Assembly: GCA_016293225.1 (NCBI GenBank)
Contig: JAEDEQ010000017.1
Coordinates: 1 to 27,374 of the forward strand
DNA length: 27,374 nucleotides
Direction: 5' to 3'
DNA from: Clostridiaceae bacterium
GTDB taxonomy: Bacteria > Bacillota > Clostridia > Oscillospirales > Acutalibacteraceae
Part shown: in pieces, positions 1 to 6,967 of the stretch
How positions within the stretch are numbered: position 1 is the first letter of the stretch
Layout of the letters: each line of letters begins with the position of its first letter
The notes under the pieces: generated by a model
The model's input: only the letters and a program-made list of their open reading frames with translations
The model's database searches: none
What the model was told of the DNA's origin: nothing
Position numbers and translations under genes: made by a program

Positions 1-26
1 GGGAACCTTGTTGCTTCGCAATAACG

Positions 27-62
27 ATACCGCTGTCGACACAATTGTATCAACAGCGGTAT
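27..62 (-). terminator. Hairpin downstream of tRNA-fMet, probable 3' end signal
   Basis: A 13-bp inverted repeat (ATACCGCTGTTGA / TCGACAGCGGTAT on the minus strand, including one G-T pair) encloses a loop that is itself palindromic (ACAATTGT). It begins 6 bases past the tRNA 3' end. There is no clean U-tract after the stem, so it may be a processing or stability structure rather than a classic intrinsic terminator. Confidence 0.45.
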
Positions 63-68
63 CTGATT

Positions 69-145
<77 letters not shown>

Positions 146-172
146 ATATATGACTTTTTCAAGTGCTTAAGT

Positions 173-201
173 ATTATACCTCGGCGAAAAGAAAAAGTCA
201 A
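173..201 (-). promoter_or_regulatory. Sigma-A promoter of tRNA-fMet
   Basis: On the minus strand, -35 TTGACT (196-201) and -10 TATAAT (173-178) are separated by exactly 17 bp. Transcription would begin about 20 bases upstream of the mature tRNA. The -35 box runs into a T-tract (TTGACTTTTTC), a feature repeated in two other promoters of this window. A 10-bp inverted repeat (151-160 with 191-200) spans the promoter. Confidence 0.88.
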
Positions 202-266
202 TAGCTTTTTGAAACTTTTTAAATTTTGTGCTGATTTACTGATTTTGCTGATTTGCGCCGGAAGGC

Positions 267-3023
267 TCAGCTCCTCTTTTGCTTCGGATAATCGCTGATT
301 TCAAACTTTTCCCCGATTATTGCTTTATATGCCCTTTCACAGCTGTTATTGTCGTCATAAGCAAAGAAACGGTCAAGGCGCTCAAGATACTTTTCTTCGT
401 TCCGGCAGTCCCTTTCAAGATCTTCGATTATTGCGTCAACCGTTGAATCCATATCGTAGCACACGGGGCCGAAGCCGTCGTTCTCATAGCTGAAATAGCC
501 CTCGTCATATATCTGACCGGCAAAGAACTCCTCTTTGTCAAACTGGGTATAAACAACGGGCTTTTTCAGGTACGCAAAGTCAAACAGCACGCTTGAATAG
601 TCCGTGACCATCAGCGAGGCGCGGGCAAAAACGTCGTTATAATCAACATAGCCCTCATTGACCGAAAAAACATCGTTCGCTTCAAAGTCAACGCTCTGCT
701 TCATATGAATCGGATGGATGCAGAACAGACCCTTATACCCCTTTTCCCTCATCGCCGAAAGCAGACGTTCATTGTTGATTAGACCGTTGTAATACTTGAA
801 ATACTCCGTTTCCCTGAAGCCGTCAAAATAAACGCTCGTTGTGTTTGAATCATAGCTCTCCCTGATAGAACGGCGCCAGGTGGGCAGGATAAGGATAAGC
901 TTTTCCCTCTTATCATAAAGCTCGTCAAAACGGGTCTGACCCGTGACGACAATCTGCCTTGGCGAATAATAATACGGCGCGGTCAAAAAGCTTTCGCGTT
1001 CGCGCTCGGAGGAGGCAAAAATCATTTCAAAATTCTTTGAAAAGCGGTTGAGCCAGCCCGAAAGATCGGCGCACGCAACGCCGTGCTGCAGGTAATAATA
1101 CTTAAAGCTGAACAAATCTACGAGATACTTTCTGTTATAGCCGAACGGATTTCCGGTAAATTCGCCCGCGCTGGAGGAAATAATCTTATCGGCGCAAAGA
1201 AAGTAAAAGTAATACTCCTTATCCTCAAAAAAGACAACCTCGCCCTCGCTTTTAAGGCGGTCAATGCACTCGGCGTCGCGGCTGATTGCAAAAATCGGAC
1301 GGACGTTTTCAAGTCCCCTGCCCTCGCGCTTAATTTTGTTCAAATACTTAAAAAGCACCTCGCCGTTGTCGCCGGCGTTCTGGACGCGGTCGGAAATGAG
1401 CCAGATTTTCTCCTCCTGCTTTGAAAAGGCTTTGTGGAGGCAATAGCGCCTTCTCAGCGCGGCAATCTCCTTCTTTTTAAGGCGGCGAAGCTCCTTTTGG
1501 CATTCGTGCTCAAGCTTTGCGGCAAGCTTAAGCTTCTGAAGCCTTGTTTCAACCTTTTTAATCTTCATAACCGTTCTGTAGCTTTGAATACAGTAATTGT
1601 CAAAGAACTTATATGCGGTTGCAAAGGCGTTTGCGTTTGGCACAAACTTCTGATAATTCATTCCGAGACGGCATGACCTTTTGCCGAAATAAATTATCGG
1701 GAAAAGCTTGACAACGTCGTCCTTGTCCTCAAAGGCGGGAATTTTCATATCGCAGGAAAAGCGTTTGAACTTTTCGCCCTCGTCAAAGCAGGTGGCATAT
1801 TTTACATTGGCAAAGCTTTCAACCGTTGCCTTAACAACCTTGCCCTTGATTCTGAAAGCAAGGCGAACCTCGTTTGCGGTGGTGCTGTATACCCAGTTTT
1901 CAATAAGACCCTCAACATGAACCTTGTTCTTCTTGATATTGACAAAGCTTATGTGGCAAACATTCTTGCTCCTTGCAAATTCCTCAAACAGGATATCCTT
2001 GAACCATATCGCTTTTTCTTTATAATAAAGCTCTTTTGCAATATCGTCGTTGTTATACTTAATGCGAAGCGCAGTCAGCTTTTTGAGCGGCTGGGGGTGA
2101 ACCTGATTTTCAAGGATAACCTTGTCGTCAATATATGAAAGAATTTTTGAACACAGGGCTCTGAATTCCTGAAGATCATCCTCGCCGAGATTTTGATATG
2201 CCTGCGAGGTGAGAGTCCACGCAAAGTCGTAGTAAACAACGTTTTGAATATACGGAAGAACAGAGCCGAACTTTTCAATCGACATTTCAATGAGCCTGAG
2301 GTGGTACTCTTTGAGGCGATCTATGCAGTAATACCTTGAAAAGCTCAAGGTCTGAACGGCGGAGGTTCCGGCAGCGCGCTTTCTGTAATAATGCGTTGTG
2401 CCGCGGAAAAAGCCCACCTTCATCTTCTCCATGATTACGGCGTTTGTGAAAATACCATCCTCGCCGAGCTTGAGTCCGACAACATAGCGCTGATTTTTGA
2501 CACTCTCAGCCTTGAAAAAGGTGGACGTTACCTGAACCACAACATTCCGGCACTCCTCTTCGTCAAGAAGGTTTGCAACTCTTGTTCCCGCGGCCATTCT
2601 GAAATTTAAAACGTGAGCGCGCGAAACCGCTTCAAAAAGATATATCGACGTTGTTGCAACATCAACCTCGTCATAATGCTCTTCAAAAAATTTATATGCC
2701 GTTTCAAAAGCATTTTTTGACCACAAGTCATCGGAATCAAGGAAGTTGACATACTTTCCTTCAACATACTCAAGACCGTTGTTCCTTGCGGCAGAAACGC
2801 CTGCGTTCTCCTGCTCAATATATATGATGTTTTCGGGATACAAATTTTTATACTTCAGGCATATCTCGGCGCTGTTGTCCGGCGAGCCGTCGTTGACCAG
2901 AATGAGCTGAATATTCTTTTTGAAGCCGATTGTCTGATTGACAATCGAAAGGATACTTTTCTCAAGATAGTCCTCAACATTATAAACCGGCATTACCACG
3001 GAAAATTTGTATTTATAATCCAT
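267..3023 (-). CDS. Bifunctional GT2 glycosyltransferase / CDP-glycerol glycerophosphotransferase
   Basis: This 918-residue protein probably builds a teichoic-acid-like or phosphoglycerol-decorated surface glycan at the inner face of the membrane. Residues about 6-230 are a GT-A family 2 domain: an SVVMPVYNVEDYL opening, LVNDGSPDNS for nucleotide binding, and FLDSDD at 94-99 as the DXD-type metal site. The middle holds a beta-rich linker and a Lys/Arg/Leu-rich coiled stretch. The C-terminal part (about 540-890) matches the TagB/TagF CDP-glycerol phosphotransferase family, with YLQHGV, LILPTWRRS and TDYSSVLFDFAYLKKPVVY motifs. The start was set at the ATG 18 nt inside the longest frame because AAAGGGATG sits just upstream of it. 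It has its own promoter and no cotranscribed partner. The acceptor and transferred sugar cannot be read from the sequence. Confidence 0.9.
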   Translation of the reverse strand: MDYKYKFSVVMPVYNVEDYLEKSILSIVNQTIGFKKNIQLILVNDGSPDNSAEICLKYKNLYPENIIYIEQENAGVSAARNNGLEYVEGKYVNFLDSDDLWSKNAFETAYKFFEEHYDEVDVATTSIYLFEAVSRAHVLNFRMAAGTRVANLLDEEECRNVVVQVTSTFFKAESVKNQRYVVGLKLGEDGIFTNAVIMEKMKVGFFRGTTHYYRKRAAGTSAVQTLSFSRYYCIDRLKEYHLRLIEMSIEKFGSVLPYIQNVVYYDFAWTLTSQAYQNLGEDDLQEFRALCSKILSYIDDKVILENQVHPQPLKKLTALRIKYNNDDIAKELYYKEKAIWFKDILFEEFARSKNVCHISFVNIKKNKVHVEGLIENWVYSTTANEVRLAFRIKGKVVKATVESFANVKYATCFDEGEKFKRFSCDMKIPAFEDKDDVVKLFPIIYFGKRSCRLGMNYQKFVPNANAFATAYKFFDNYCIQSYRTVMKIKKVETRLQKLKLAAKLEHECQKELRRLKKKEIAALRRRYCLHKAFSKQEEKIWLISDRVQNAGDNGEVLFKYLNKIKREGRGLENVRPIFAISRDAECIDRLKSEGEVVFFEDKEYYFYFLCADKIISSSAGEFTGNPFGYNRKYLVDLFSFKYYYLQHGVACADLSGWLNRFSKNFEMIFASSERERESFLTAPYYYSPRQIVVTGQTRFDELYDKREKLILILPTWRRSIRESYDSNTTSVYFDGFRETEYFKYYNGLINNERLLSAMREKGYKGLFCIHPIHMKQSVDFEANDVFSVNEGYVDYNDVFARASLMVTDYSSVLFDFAYLKKPVVYTQFDKEEFFAGQIYDEGYFSYENDGFGPVCYDMDSTVDAIIEDLERDCRNEEKYLERLDRFFAYDDNNSCERAYKAIIGEKFEISDYPKQKRS

Positions 3024-3074
3024 TTTTTCATCCCTTTGCAAATTATGCTATTAAGCCGAAAGACTTCAGAATAT

Positions 3075-3102
3075 ATGATACTACAATTCAAGAAAAAGTC
3101 AA
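3075..3102 (-). promoter_or_regulatory. Promoter of the glycosyltransferase gene
   Basis: -35 TTGACT (3097-3102), a 16-bp spacer and -10 TATCAT (3075-3080) on the minus strand, about 50 bp upstream of the chosen start codon. The -35 box again continues into TTTTC. Confidence 0.75.
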
Positions 3103-3171
3103 CAAAAACACATCATATGACCTTGTTCACTTTTAAAAATTACATTTTTATGACAATCTTTTCCGCCGAGG

Positions 3172-3205
3172 CGAAAAAAGGCCGCAGAAACGAACAGGTC
3201 TGCGG
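3172..3205 (-). terminator. Intrinsic terminator after the PASTA pseudokinase
   Basis: On the minus strand CCGCAGA (3199-3205) pairs with TCTGCGG (3182-3188) across a 10-nt loop, and is followed within 2 nt by a T6 tract. It lies about 17 bp past the stop codon of the upstream gene, before the glycosyltransferase promoter. Confidence 0.88.
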
Positions 3206-3221
3206 TCAAAATTTCGGTTCA

Positions 3222-4970
3222 TCAGTCGGTCGGCGGAGCGGTCGGAACCTCACCCCAGACGGTGAGAGTGACGGTGGTACCCTTTTCAAACTCAAGACCG
3301 GCAACAAGCGACATTGTGCAAACCGTTCCCGGAACCCTTGTTCCGTTGTTTTTCTTAATAACCTTCTGAACAACGAAGCCGTCCTTTGTCAGAACGTCGG
3401 CGGCGTCCTCATACTTCATGCCCATAACGTCCCTCAGGACAACATACGGCTTTCCGCTGCTGACAACAACGGTGATTTTTGTACCCTTTGGAACGGACTC
3501 GCCTGCCTTTACGCTCTGGGATATTATCGAATTCTTTTCTACCTCATCGCTTGCTTCAAAGCTGAACTCAATTTCATAATTGTTTTTGAACGTTTCGCTG
3601 TTGAGTATATCGCGGTAGGTAAGCTGCGTAAAATCGGCAACCCTGACATATTCGACAGGACCTTTGCTCGTTTGCTCGGTCGGCTCTTCGGTTGTTGTGC
3701 TTCCGGCGTCGGTTTTGTGCGTTTCGCCGTTCATCGGAAGAAAGGAAAGCCCCGAAAGCGCCGAATCAATGAAAGGAACGTCAAAATATTTATACAAAAC
3801 TGTTGTATACGCCGTGACAAAAACCATGGCCGCAACAAGCAAAACAGTCGCCGCAACCTTGAAGGTCAGCACGCCGTCGGATTCGCCGCCTTTTTCGGGC
3901 GGTTTTTCCGTCTTTTCCGGTTCGGCAGGCTTTTTTTCCTGAGGAGCGTCGGTTGTTTTCCGGGAAGCGGCCGCGGTATCGGGCAAGGCCGCATTCTGCT
4001 CAGCTTCGCTCTGCGCGGAATACAACAGGTCGCAAAGCGCGTCAACGGACTGAATCCTGTTTTCGGGATAGATTTTCAGTGCGCCGAGAATGACGCTCAC
4101 CGTCTTTTCGTCAAGCTCCTTTGCGTATTCCTGCGGAATTATCATCATGTCGCTCACGGCGCGGTCGGCGGCGTTCTGCGGCGTGATGCCGCAAAGCAGC
4201 TTATACATTACCGCCATTGCCGAATACACATCGGTATATTTTCCTATCCTGAGTCTGCGGTCGGAAAGCTCAAGCGGCGCATAGCCCGGAACGGAAAGAG
4301 CGTGAAGCTCAATAATGTCGGACTTTGTCTGAGGAATGGAAAAGCCCGAAAGGTGCAGCTTTCCGTCGGCGCCCAGAAGCAAGGTTTGGGGCGACACGGC
4401 CGCGTGAACAACCGAAAGGGAGTTAAGCTTGCACAAAGCAAGGAGCACGGGCTTGAAAACGGCTTTAATCCTTTGCCAGTCAAGCTTTTTTCCGGGCGCT
4501 TCAAAATACTCCTCAAGCGTTATGCTATCGAAGCTTTCGCAGACGGCGTAGGCGGCGCCGTTTTCAAAAAAGATTTCCCTAACGTTCGGCAGCGCCGGGG
4601 TGCCGCCGAGACTCATGAGCGTTTTCCAAAGGGAAACAAAGCTTTGCAGGCAGGTCTGATACATTGCGTCATAGCCCAATCTGATTTTGACTTTGCTTTC
4701 CCCCTCGCCCCTTACAACAAGGTTTTTCGGCAGAAACTCGTTAATTGTTACGGGAATGCGCAAGGCGGTATCATAGCCCGAATAAACGGCGCAGTCGGTT
4801 GAAGTAAGCCTTCCGCAGCCGACAAGATAGCGGTTTGAAAGCGTTGACCAAAGAGGAAGAAGCGGAGCGTGCTGAAAATCGTGTATACTTTTTGAGCAGT
4901 GCGGACACGTCTCGGCCCCGAACGGCAGAGGACGCATACAGCCCGGGCACAAATTCTGAAATTCATTCAC
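3222..4970 (-). CDS. Zinc-ribbon, pseudokinase, single-pass membrane PASTA protein
   Basis: A 582-residue protein with the architecture of clostridial zinc-ribbon Ser/Thr kinases but without their active site. A zinc ribbon uses C8, C11, C22 and C25. The kinase fold follows (about 46-320). The glycine loop is replaced by GCGRLTSTDC, the VAIK lysine aligns with Asn (VTINEFLP, about 74-81), HRD reads HAA (189-191), the catalytic-loop Asn is Thr, and DFG reads GFS (209-211). The activation-end PGYAPLE and TDVYS motifs survive. A Pro/Glu/Lys-rich linker, one membrane helix (about 369-392) and two PASTA-like repeats (about 445-510 and 512-578) complete it, so the C-terminus should be outside the cell. 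The start is a GTG preceded by GGAGGTG at 8 nt. A likely role is a non-catalytic sensor or scaffold at the wall (inference). Confidence 0.88.
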   Translation of the reverse strand: MNEFQNLCPGCMRPLPFGAETCPHCSKSIHDFQHAPLLPLWSTLSNRYLVGCGRLTSTDCAVYSGYDTALRIPVTINEFLPKNLVVRGEGESKVKIRLGYDAMYQTCLQSFVSLWKTLMSLGGTPALPNVREIFFENGAAYAVCESFDSITLEEYFEAPGKKLDWQRIKAVFKPVLLALCKLNSLSVVHAAVSPQTLLLGADGKLHLSGFSIPQTKSDIIELHALSVPGYAPLELSDRRLRIGKYTDVYSAMAVMYKLLCGITPQNAADRAVSDMMIIPQEYAKELDEKTVSVILGALKIYPENRIQSVDALCDLLYSAQSEAEQNAALPDTAAASRKTTDAPQEKKPAEPEKTEKPPEKGGESDGVLTFKVAATVLLVAAMVFVTAYTTVLYKYFDVPFIDSALSGLSFLPMNGETHKTDAGSTTTEEPTEQTSKGPVEYVRVADFTQLTYRDILNSETFKNNYEIEFSFEASDEVEKNSIISQSVKAGESVPKGTKITVVVSSGKPYVVLRDVMGMKYEDAADVLTKDGFVVQKVIKKNNGTRVPGTVCTMSLVAGLEFEKGTTVTLTVWGEVPTAPPTD

Positions 4971-5032
4971 AAAAAACACCTCCGTAGCTTTTTAACCGCA
5001 AGAATGTCTGCTGTCCTTTTATCGGATAATAC

Positions 5033-5061
5033 ATTTTACATTGTTGACCGAAAAAAGTCAA
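5033..5061 (-). promoter_or_regulatory. Promoter of the PASTA pseudokinase gene
   Basis: -35 TTGACT (5056-5061), 17-bp spacer, -10 TAAAAT (5033-5038) on the minus strand, about 60 bp upstream of the GTG start and just beyond the sigK stop codon. This argues for expression separate from sigK. Confidence 0.78.
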
Positions 5062-5075
5062 TATTACAAGTGGGC

Positions 5076-5762
5076 TCAGCTTTTCAAAAACATTTGCCGC
5101 AGGTTTTCAACGGCGCGCTTTTCAATGCGCGAAACATAGGAACGTGAAATTGAAAGCTTTTTTGCCGTTTCGCGCTGAGTGAGACACTTTTCCCCGTTCA
5201 GCCCGTAACGCTTGATAATAATCTCCCTTTCTCTCTCGTCCTTGAGCGCGTCGATATATTCATACAGCTTTTTTGTCTTTTGCCGCAGGTCGATATCATC
5301 GGTTATGGTGTCCTCAACATAGATTATGTCGATAAGAGTCAGCGGATTGCCCTCGCTGTCGGTGTCTATCGGCTCGTTGATGGAAATTACGCCGGCGTCC
5401 TTTTTCCTCTGGCGGAAAAACATCAGCACTTCGTTTTCAATGCACCGGGCGGCATACGTTGCAAGCCGGATTCCCTTTTCGCTGTTGAAAGAGTCGATTG
5501 CCTTGATAAGTCCGATGGTTCCGATTGAGATAAGATCCTCCTGCTCGCTGCTGTTTGAGTAATACTTTTTGATGATATGAGCCACAAGGCGCAGATTGTG
5601 CTCAATAAGCTGCTGGCGCGCGTGGGAATCGCCGTTCTTCATTTTTTCAAGGTACTCTTTTTCCTGCGCGGCCGAAAGCGGCTTTGGAAACGAGCTTTGA
5701 GAGCCCAGATGAAGAAAGGAAAAAACAAGGTTTTGCAAAACGGTTTTAATCAATTCAAACAT
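5076..5762 (-). CDS. sigK: RNA polymerase sporulation sigma factor SigK (pro-form)
   Basis: A 228-residue sigma-70 family protein that closely follows Bacillus SigK, the late mother-cell sigma factor. Diagnostic stretches are LIEHNLRLVAHI and LISIGTIGLIKAID (region 2.1-2.2), LATYAARCIENE (region 2.3-2.4), and TQRETAKKLSISRSYVSRIE (region 4.2 helix-turn-helix). The N-terminus (MFELIKTVLQNLVFSFLHLG) is hydrophobic and matches in place and character the pro-sequence that SpoIVFB removes in Bacillus. The start was placed at this ATG because GGCGGTGA lies 5 nt upstream. An in-frame ATG 39 nt earlier has a poorly spaced purine run. The reading frame is continuous, with no skin-type insertion. It implies a sporulation programme. 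Confidence 0.93.
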   Translation of the reverse strand: MFELIKTVLQNLVFSFLHLGSQSSFPKPLSAAQEKEYLEKMKNGDSHARQQLIEHNLRLVAHIIKKYYSNSSEQEDLISIGTIGLIKAIDSFNSEKGIRLATYAARCIENEVLMFFRQRKKDAGVISINEPIDTDSEGNPLTLIDIIYVEDTITDDIDLRQKTKKLYEYIDALKDEREREIIIKRYGLNGEKCLTQRETAKKLSISRSYVSRIEKRAVENLRQMFLKS

Positions 5763-5893
5763 ATCGTTCACCGCCAAAATTTTTCCGCAAAAAGCGGTCA
5801 TTACATTTCTATTTTCCTTTCCTGTGCGATAGTCTGAAAACGCTTGTACTTATTTTTCAAAGGCTCGGTTGCCGCTTTTTCTCGCTCCTTGCA
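5763..5893 (-). other. Upstream region of sigK
   Basis: This 131-bp gap separates sigK from the terminator of the cobalamin operon. I found no convincing sigma-A promoter and could not recognise a clear SigE or SigK consensus by eye. It contains a purine run (AGGAAAGGAAAAT) and an ATG-TAA dipeptide frame immediately before the upstream in-frame ATG. Confidence 0.4.
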
Positions 5894-5926
5894 CAAAAAA
5901 ACAAAAGCCGGCGCTTTGTCCGGCTT
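5894..5926 (-). terminator. Intrinsic terminator ending the cobalamin operon
   Basis: On the minus strand AAGCCGG and CCGGCTT (5920-5926 and 5905-5911) form a 7-bp GC-rich stem with an 8-nt loop, followed by TTGTTTTTTT. It lies about 20 bp past the stop of the last DUF4430 gene. Confidence 0.9.
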
Positions 5927-5946
5927 AAAGCTTAAACTGCTGTTAC

Positions 5947-6756
5947 TTATTTTTTAAAAAGATTTTTGAAAAAGTCCGCAATTTTTGAAAAAAAGTCCCT
6001 GAGTTTTGCAAAAAGCTCACGGAAAATGCTTGAAGCCGTCTTTTCTCCGACTGTAAAATCGGGCGCTAACCTCAGCACGGTGGGACAGCCGTTTTCGGCG
6101 TATCTTTCAATCTGAACGCTGTGGGCTTCGTTTGTGAGATATTCCTTTTCAATGGTGCAAACGCCGTTTTCATCGGGAGTCACGGTAACGGTTTTTCCGT
6201 TTCCGTAGCCCCAGGTAAGCGTATAAGCCTTGACGGGATTTTCTTGCGTAACAGGGTTCCAATTTTCGTCATAGGCGGTATCCGTGCTTGTGAAAGATAT
6301 TTTTCCGTCCTTAAGCTTATCGGTGTTTATTACGGGGTACTGCATTCCGACGCCGTAGGGATCGCCGTAATAGAAAACAACGCTGTCGCCCAAGCTGACT
6401 TTCTGCTCTGCCGCGCTCAGCTGCGGCTCGGCGCCGTTGACACGGTAAAGCCAGCCGTCCCAGCCCTTGAAGGTTTTTTCGCTTTCGCCGTTTATTGCGC
6501 TGACATAGGCGCCGAACGGACCGTCTGCAACCGTTACGGTCAGCGCGGTGCTGTCCTTATCCGCCTGCATGAGTACGTCAAGCACGGTTGAAGCTTCGTC
6601 AAGGGTAACCTTGCCGTAATACAGGCAGGCCTTGATTCCCTCAACGCGCAGTGTTACGGTGATTTTTCCGCCGGCAGCAAAAGCGGACAAGGCAAGGCAC
6701 GAGAGGAGCATGAGCGCCGCAAGAATTACCGAAAGAGGTTTTTTGAGGTTTTTCAT
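5947..6756 (-). CDS. Secreted DUF4430 (transcobalamin C-terminal-like) protein with amphipathic tail
   Basis: A 269-residue exported protein. Residues 1-28 are a signal peptide ending in a type I site (LSAFA-AG). C20 in LLSC is a poor lipobox, so lipidation is unlikely. Residues about 31-133 are a DUF4430 domain with the family's signature hairpin: GWDGWLYRVNG (98-108), then LGDSVVFYYGDP (122-133). This fold is shared with the C-terminal, ligand-capping domain of transcobalamin and intrinsic factor. A second all-beta segment (about 140-236) is not recognised. The C-terminus (about 243-269) is a Phe/Leu/Lys amphipathic helix that could sit on the membrane. It is the last gene of the riboswitch operon but follows a 211-bp palindromic spacer. 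Start: ATG with AAGGAAG upstream. A corrinoid-binding role is inferred from the domain and operon. Confidence 0.88.
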   Translation of the reverse strand: MKNLKKPLSVILAALMLLSCLALSAFAAGGKITVTLRVEGIKACLYYGKVTLDEASTVLDVLMQADKDSTALTVTVADGPFGAYVSAINGESEKTFKGWDGWLYRVNGAEPQLSAAEQKVSLGDSVVFYYGDPYGVGMQYPVINTDKLKDGKISFTSTDTAYDENWNPVTQENPVKAYTLTWGYGNGKTVTVTPDENGVCTIEKEYLTNEAHSVQIERYAENGCPTVLRLAPDFTVGEKTASSIFRELFAKLRDFFSKIADFFKNLFKK

Positions 6757-6779
6757 GATTTTATCTTCCTTTCAAAGAT

Positions 6780-6805
6780 GATTAGCGTGAAAAATCACGC
6801 TAATC
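6780..6805. repeat. Perfect 11-bp palindrome, GATTAGCGTGA arms
   Basis: GATTAGCGTGA and TCACGCTAATC flank AAAA; one further T-A pair extends the stem to 12 bp. It lies about 24 bp upstream of the DUF4430 start, just downstream of a TATAAT box, which is a typical operator position. In RNA it would be a stable hairpin before the ribosome binding site. Confidence 0.85.
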
Positions 6806-6810
6806 ACAAA

Positions 6811-6837
6811 ATTATATGTCCCTCAAAATTTGTGCAA
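6811..6837 (-). promoter_or_regulatory. Candidate internal promoter for the last DUF4430 gene
   Basis: On the minus strand a perfect -10 TATAAT (6811-6816) is preceded at 15 bp by TTGCAC (6832-6837). The spacing is short, so activity is uncertain. Both the -35 region and the region just after the -10 lie in palindromes, which suggests a regulated promoter if it is real. Confidence 0.4.
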
Positions 6838-6852
6838 GGCACAAATTTTGAG
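6822..6852. repeat. Perfect 14-bp palindrome, CTCAAAATTTGTGC arms
   Basis: CTCAAAATTTGTGC and its exact reverse complement are separated by only AAG. It overlaps the -35 region of the candidate internal promoter. It is not followed by a T-tract on the minus strand, so it is not a normal terminator. Confidence 0.88.
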
Positions 6853-6860
6853 ATGGACTA

Positions 6861-6945
6861 AATTACCATCACGCCTTGTCCGGCTACAACAGGGGTTAAT
6901 GTGATTTTTAATATACTATTTGTAGCCGGAAAGGCTATGGTAATT
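6861..6945. repeat. 85-bp imperfect palindrome between the two DUF4430 genes
   Basis: The outer arms AATTACCAT/ATGGTAATT and the inner arms TCCGGCTACAA/TTGTAGCCGGA, joined by GCCTT/AAGGC, give about 25 paired bases around a 30-nt AT-rich loop (6890-6919). It could be a small repeat element of the REP or MITE kind, or an RNA structure that protects the upstream part of the operon transcript. No target-site duplication is obvious. Confidence 0.8.
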
Positions 6946-6967
6946 AATATTGCTGAACTCTGCTTTT

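Noticed and set aside
3036..4802. Long plus-strand open frame of 588 codons
   Set aside because: It lies wholly antisense to the PASTA pseudokinase, crosses its terminator, and its product is Arg/Gly/Phe-rich without any family motif; a codon-bias shadow.
6861..6945. 85-bp palindrome considered as a proven MITE
   Set aside because: No target-site duplication is visible and copy number cannot be assessed within this window; left as an unclassified repeat.
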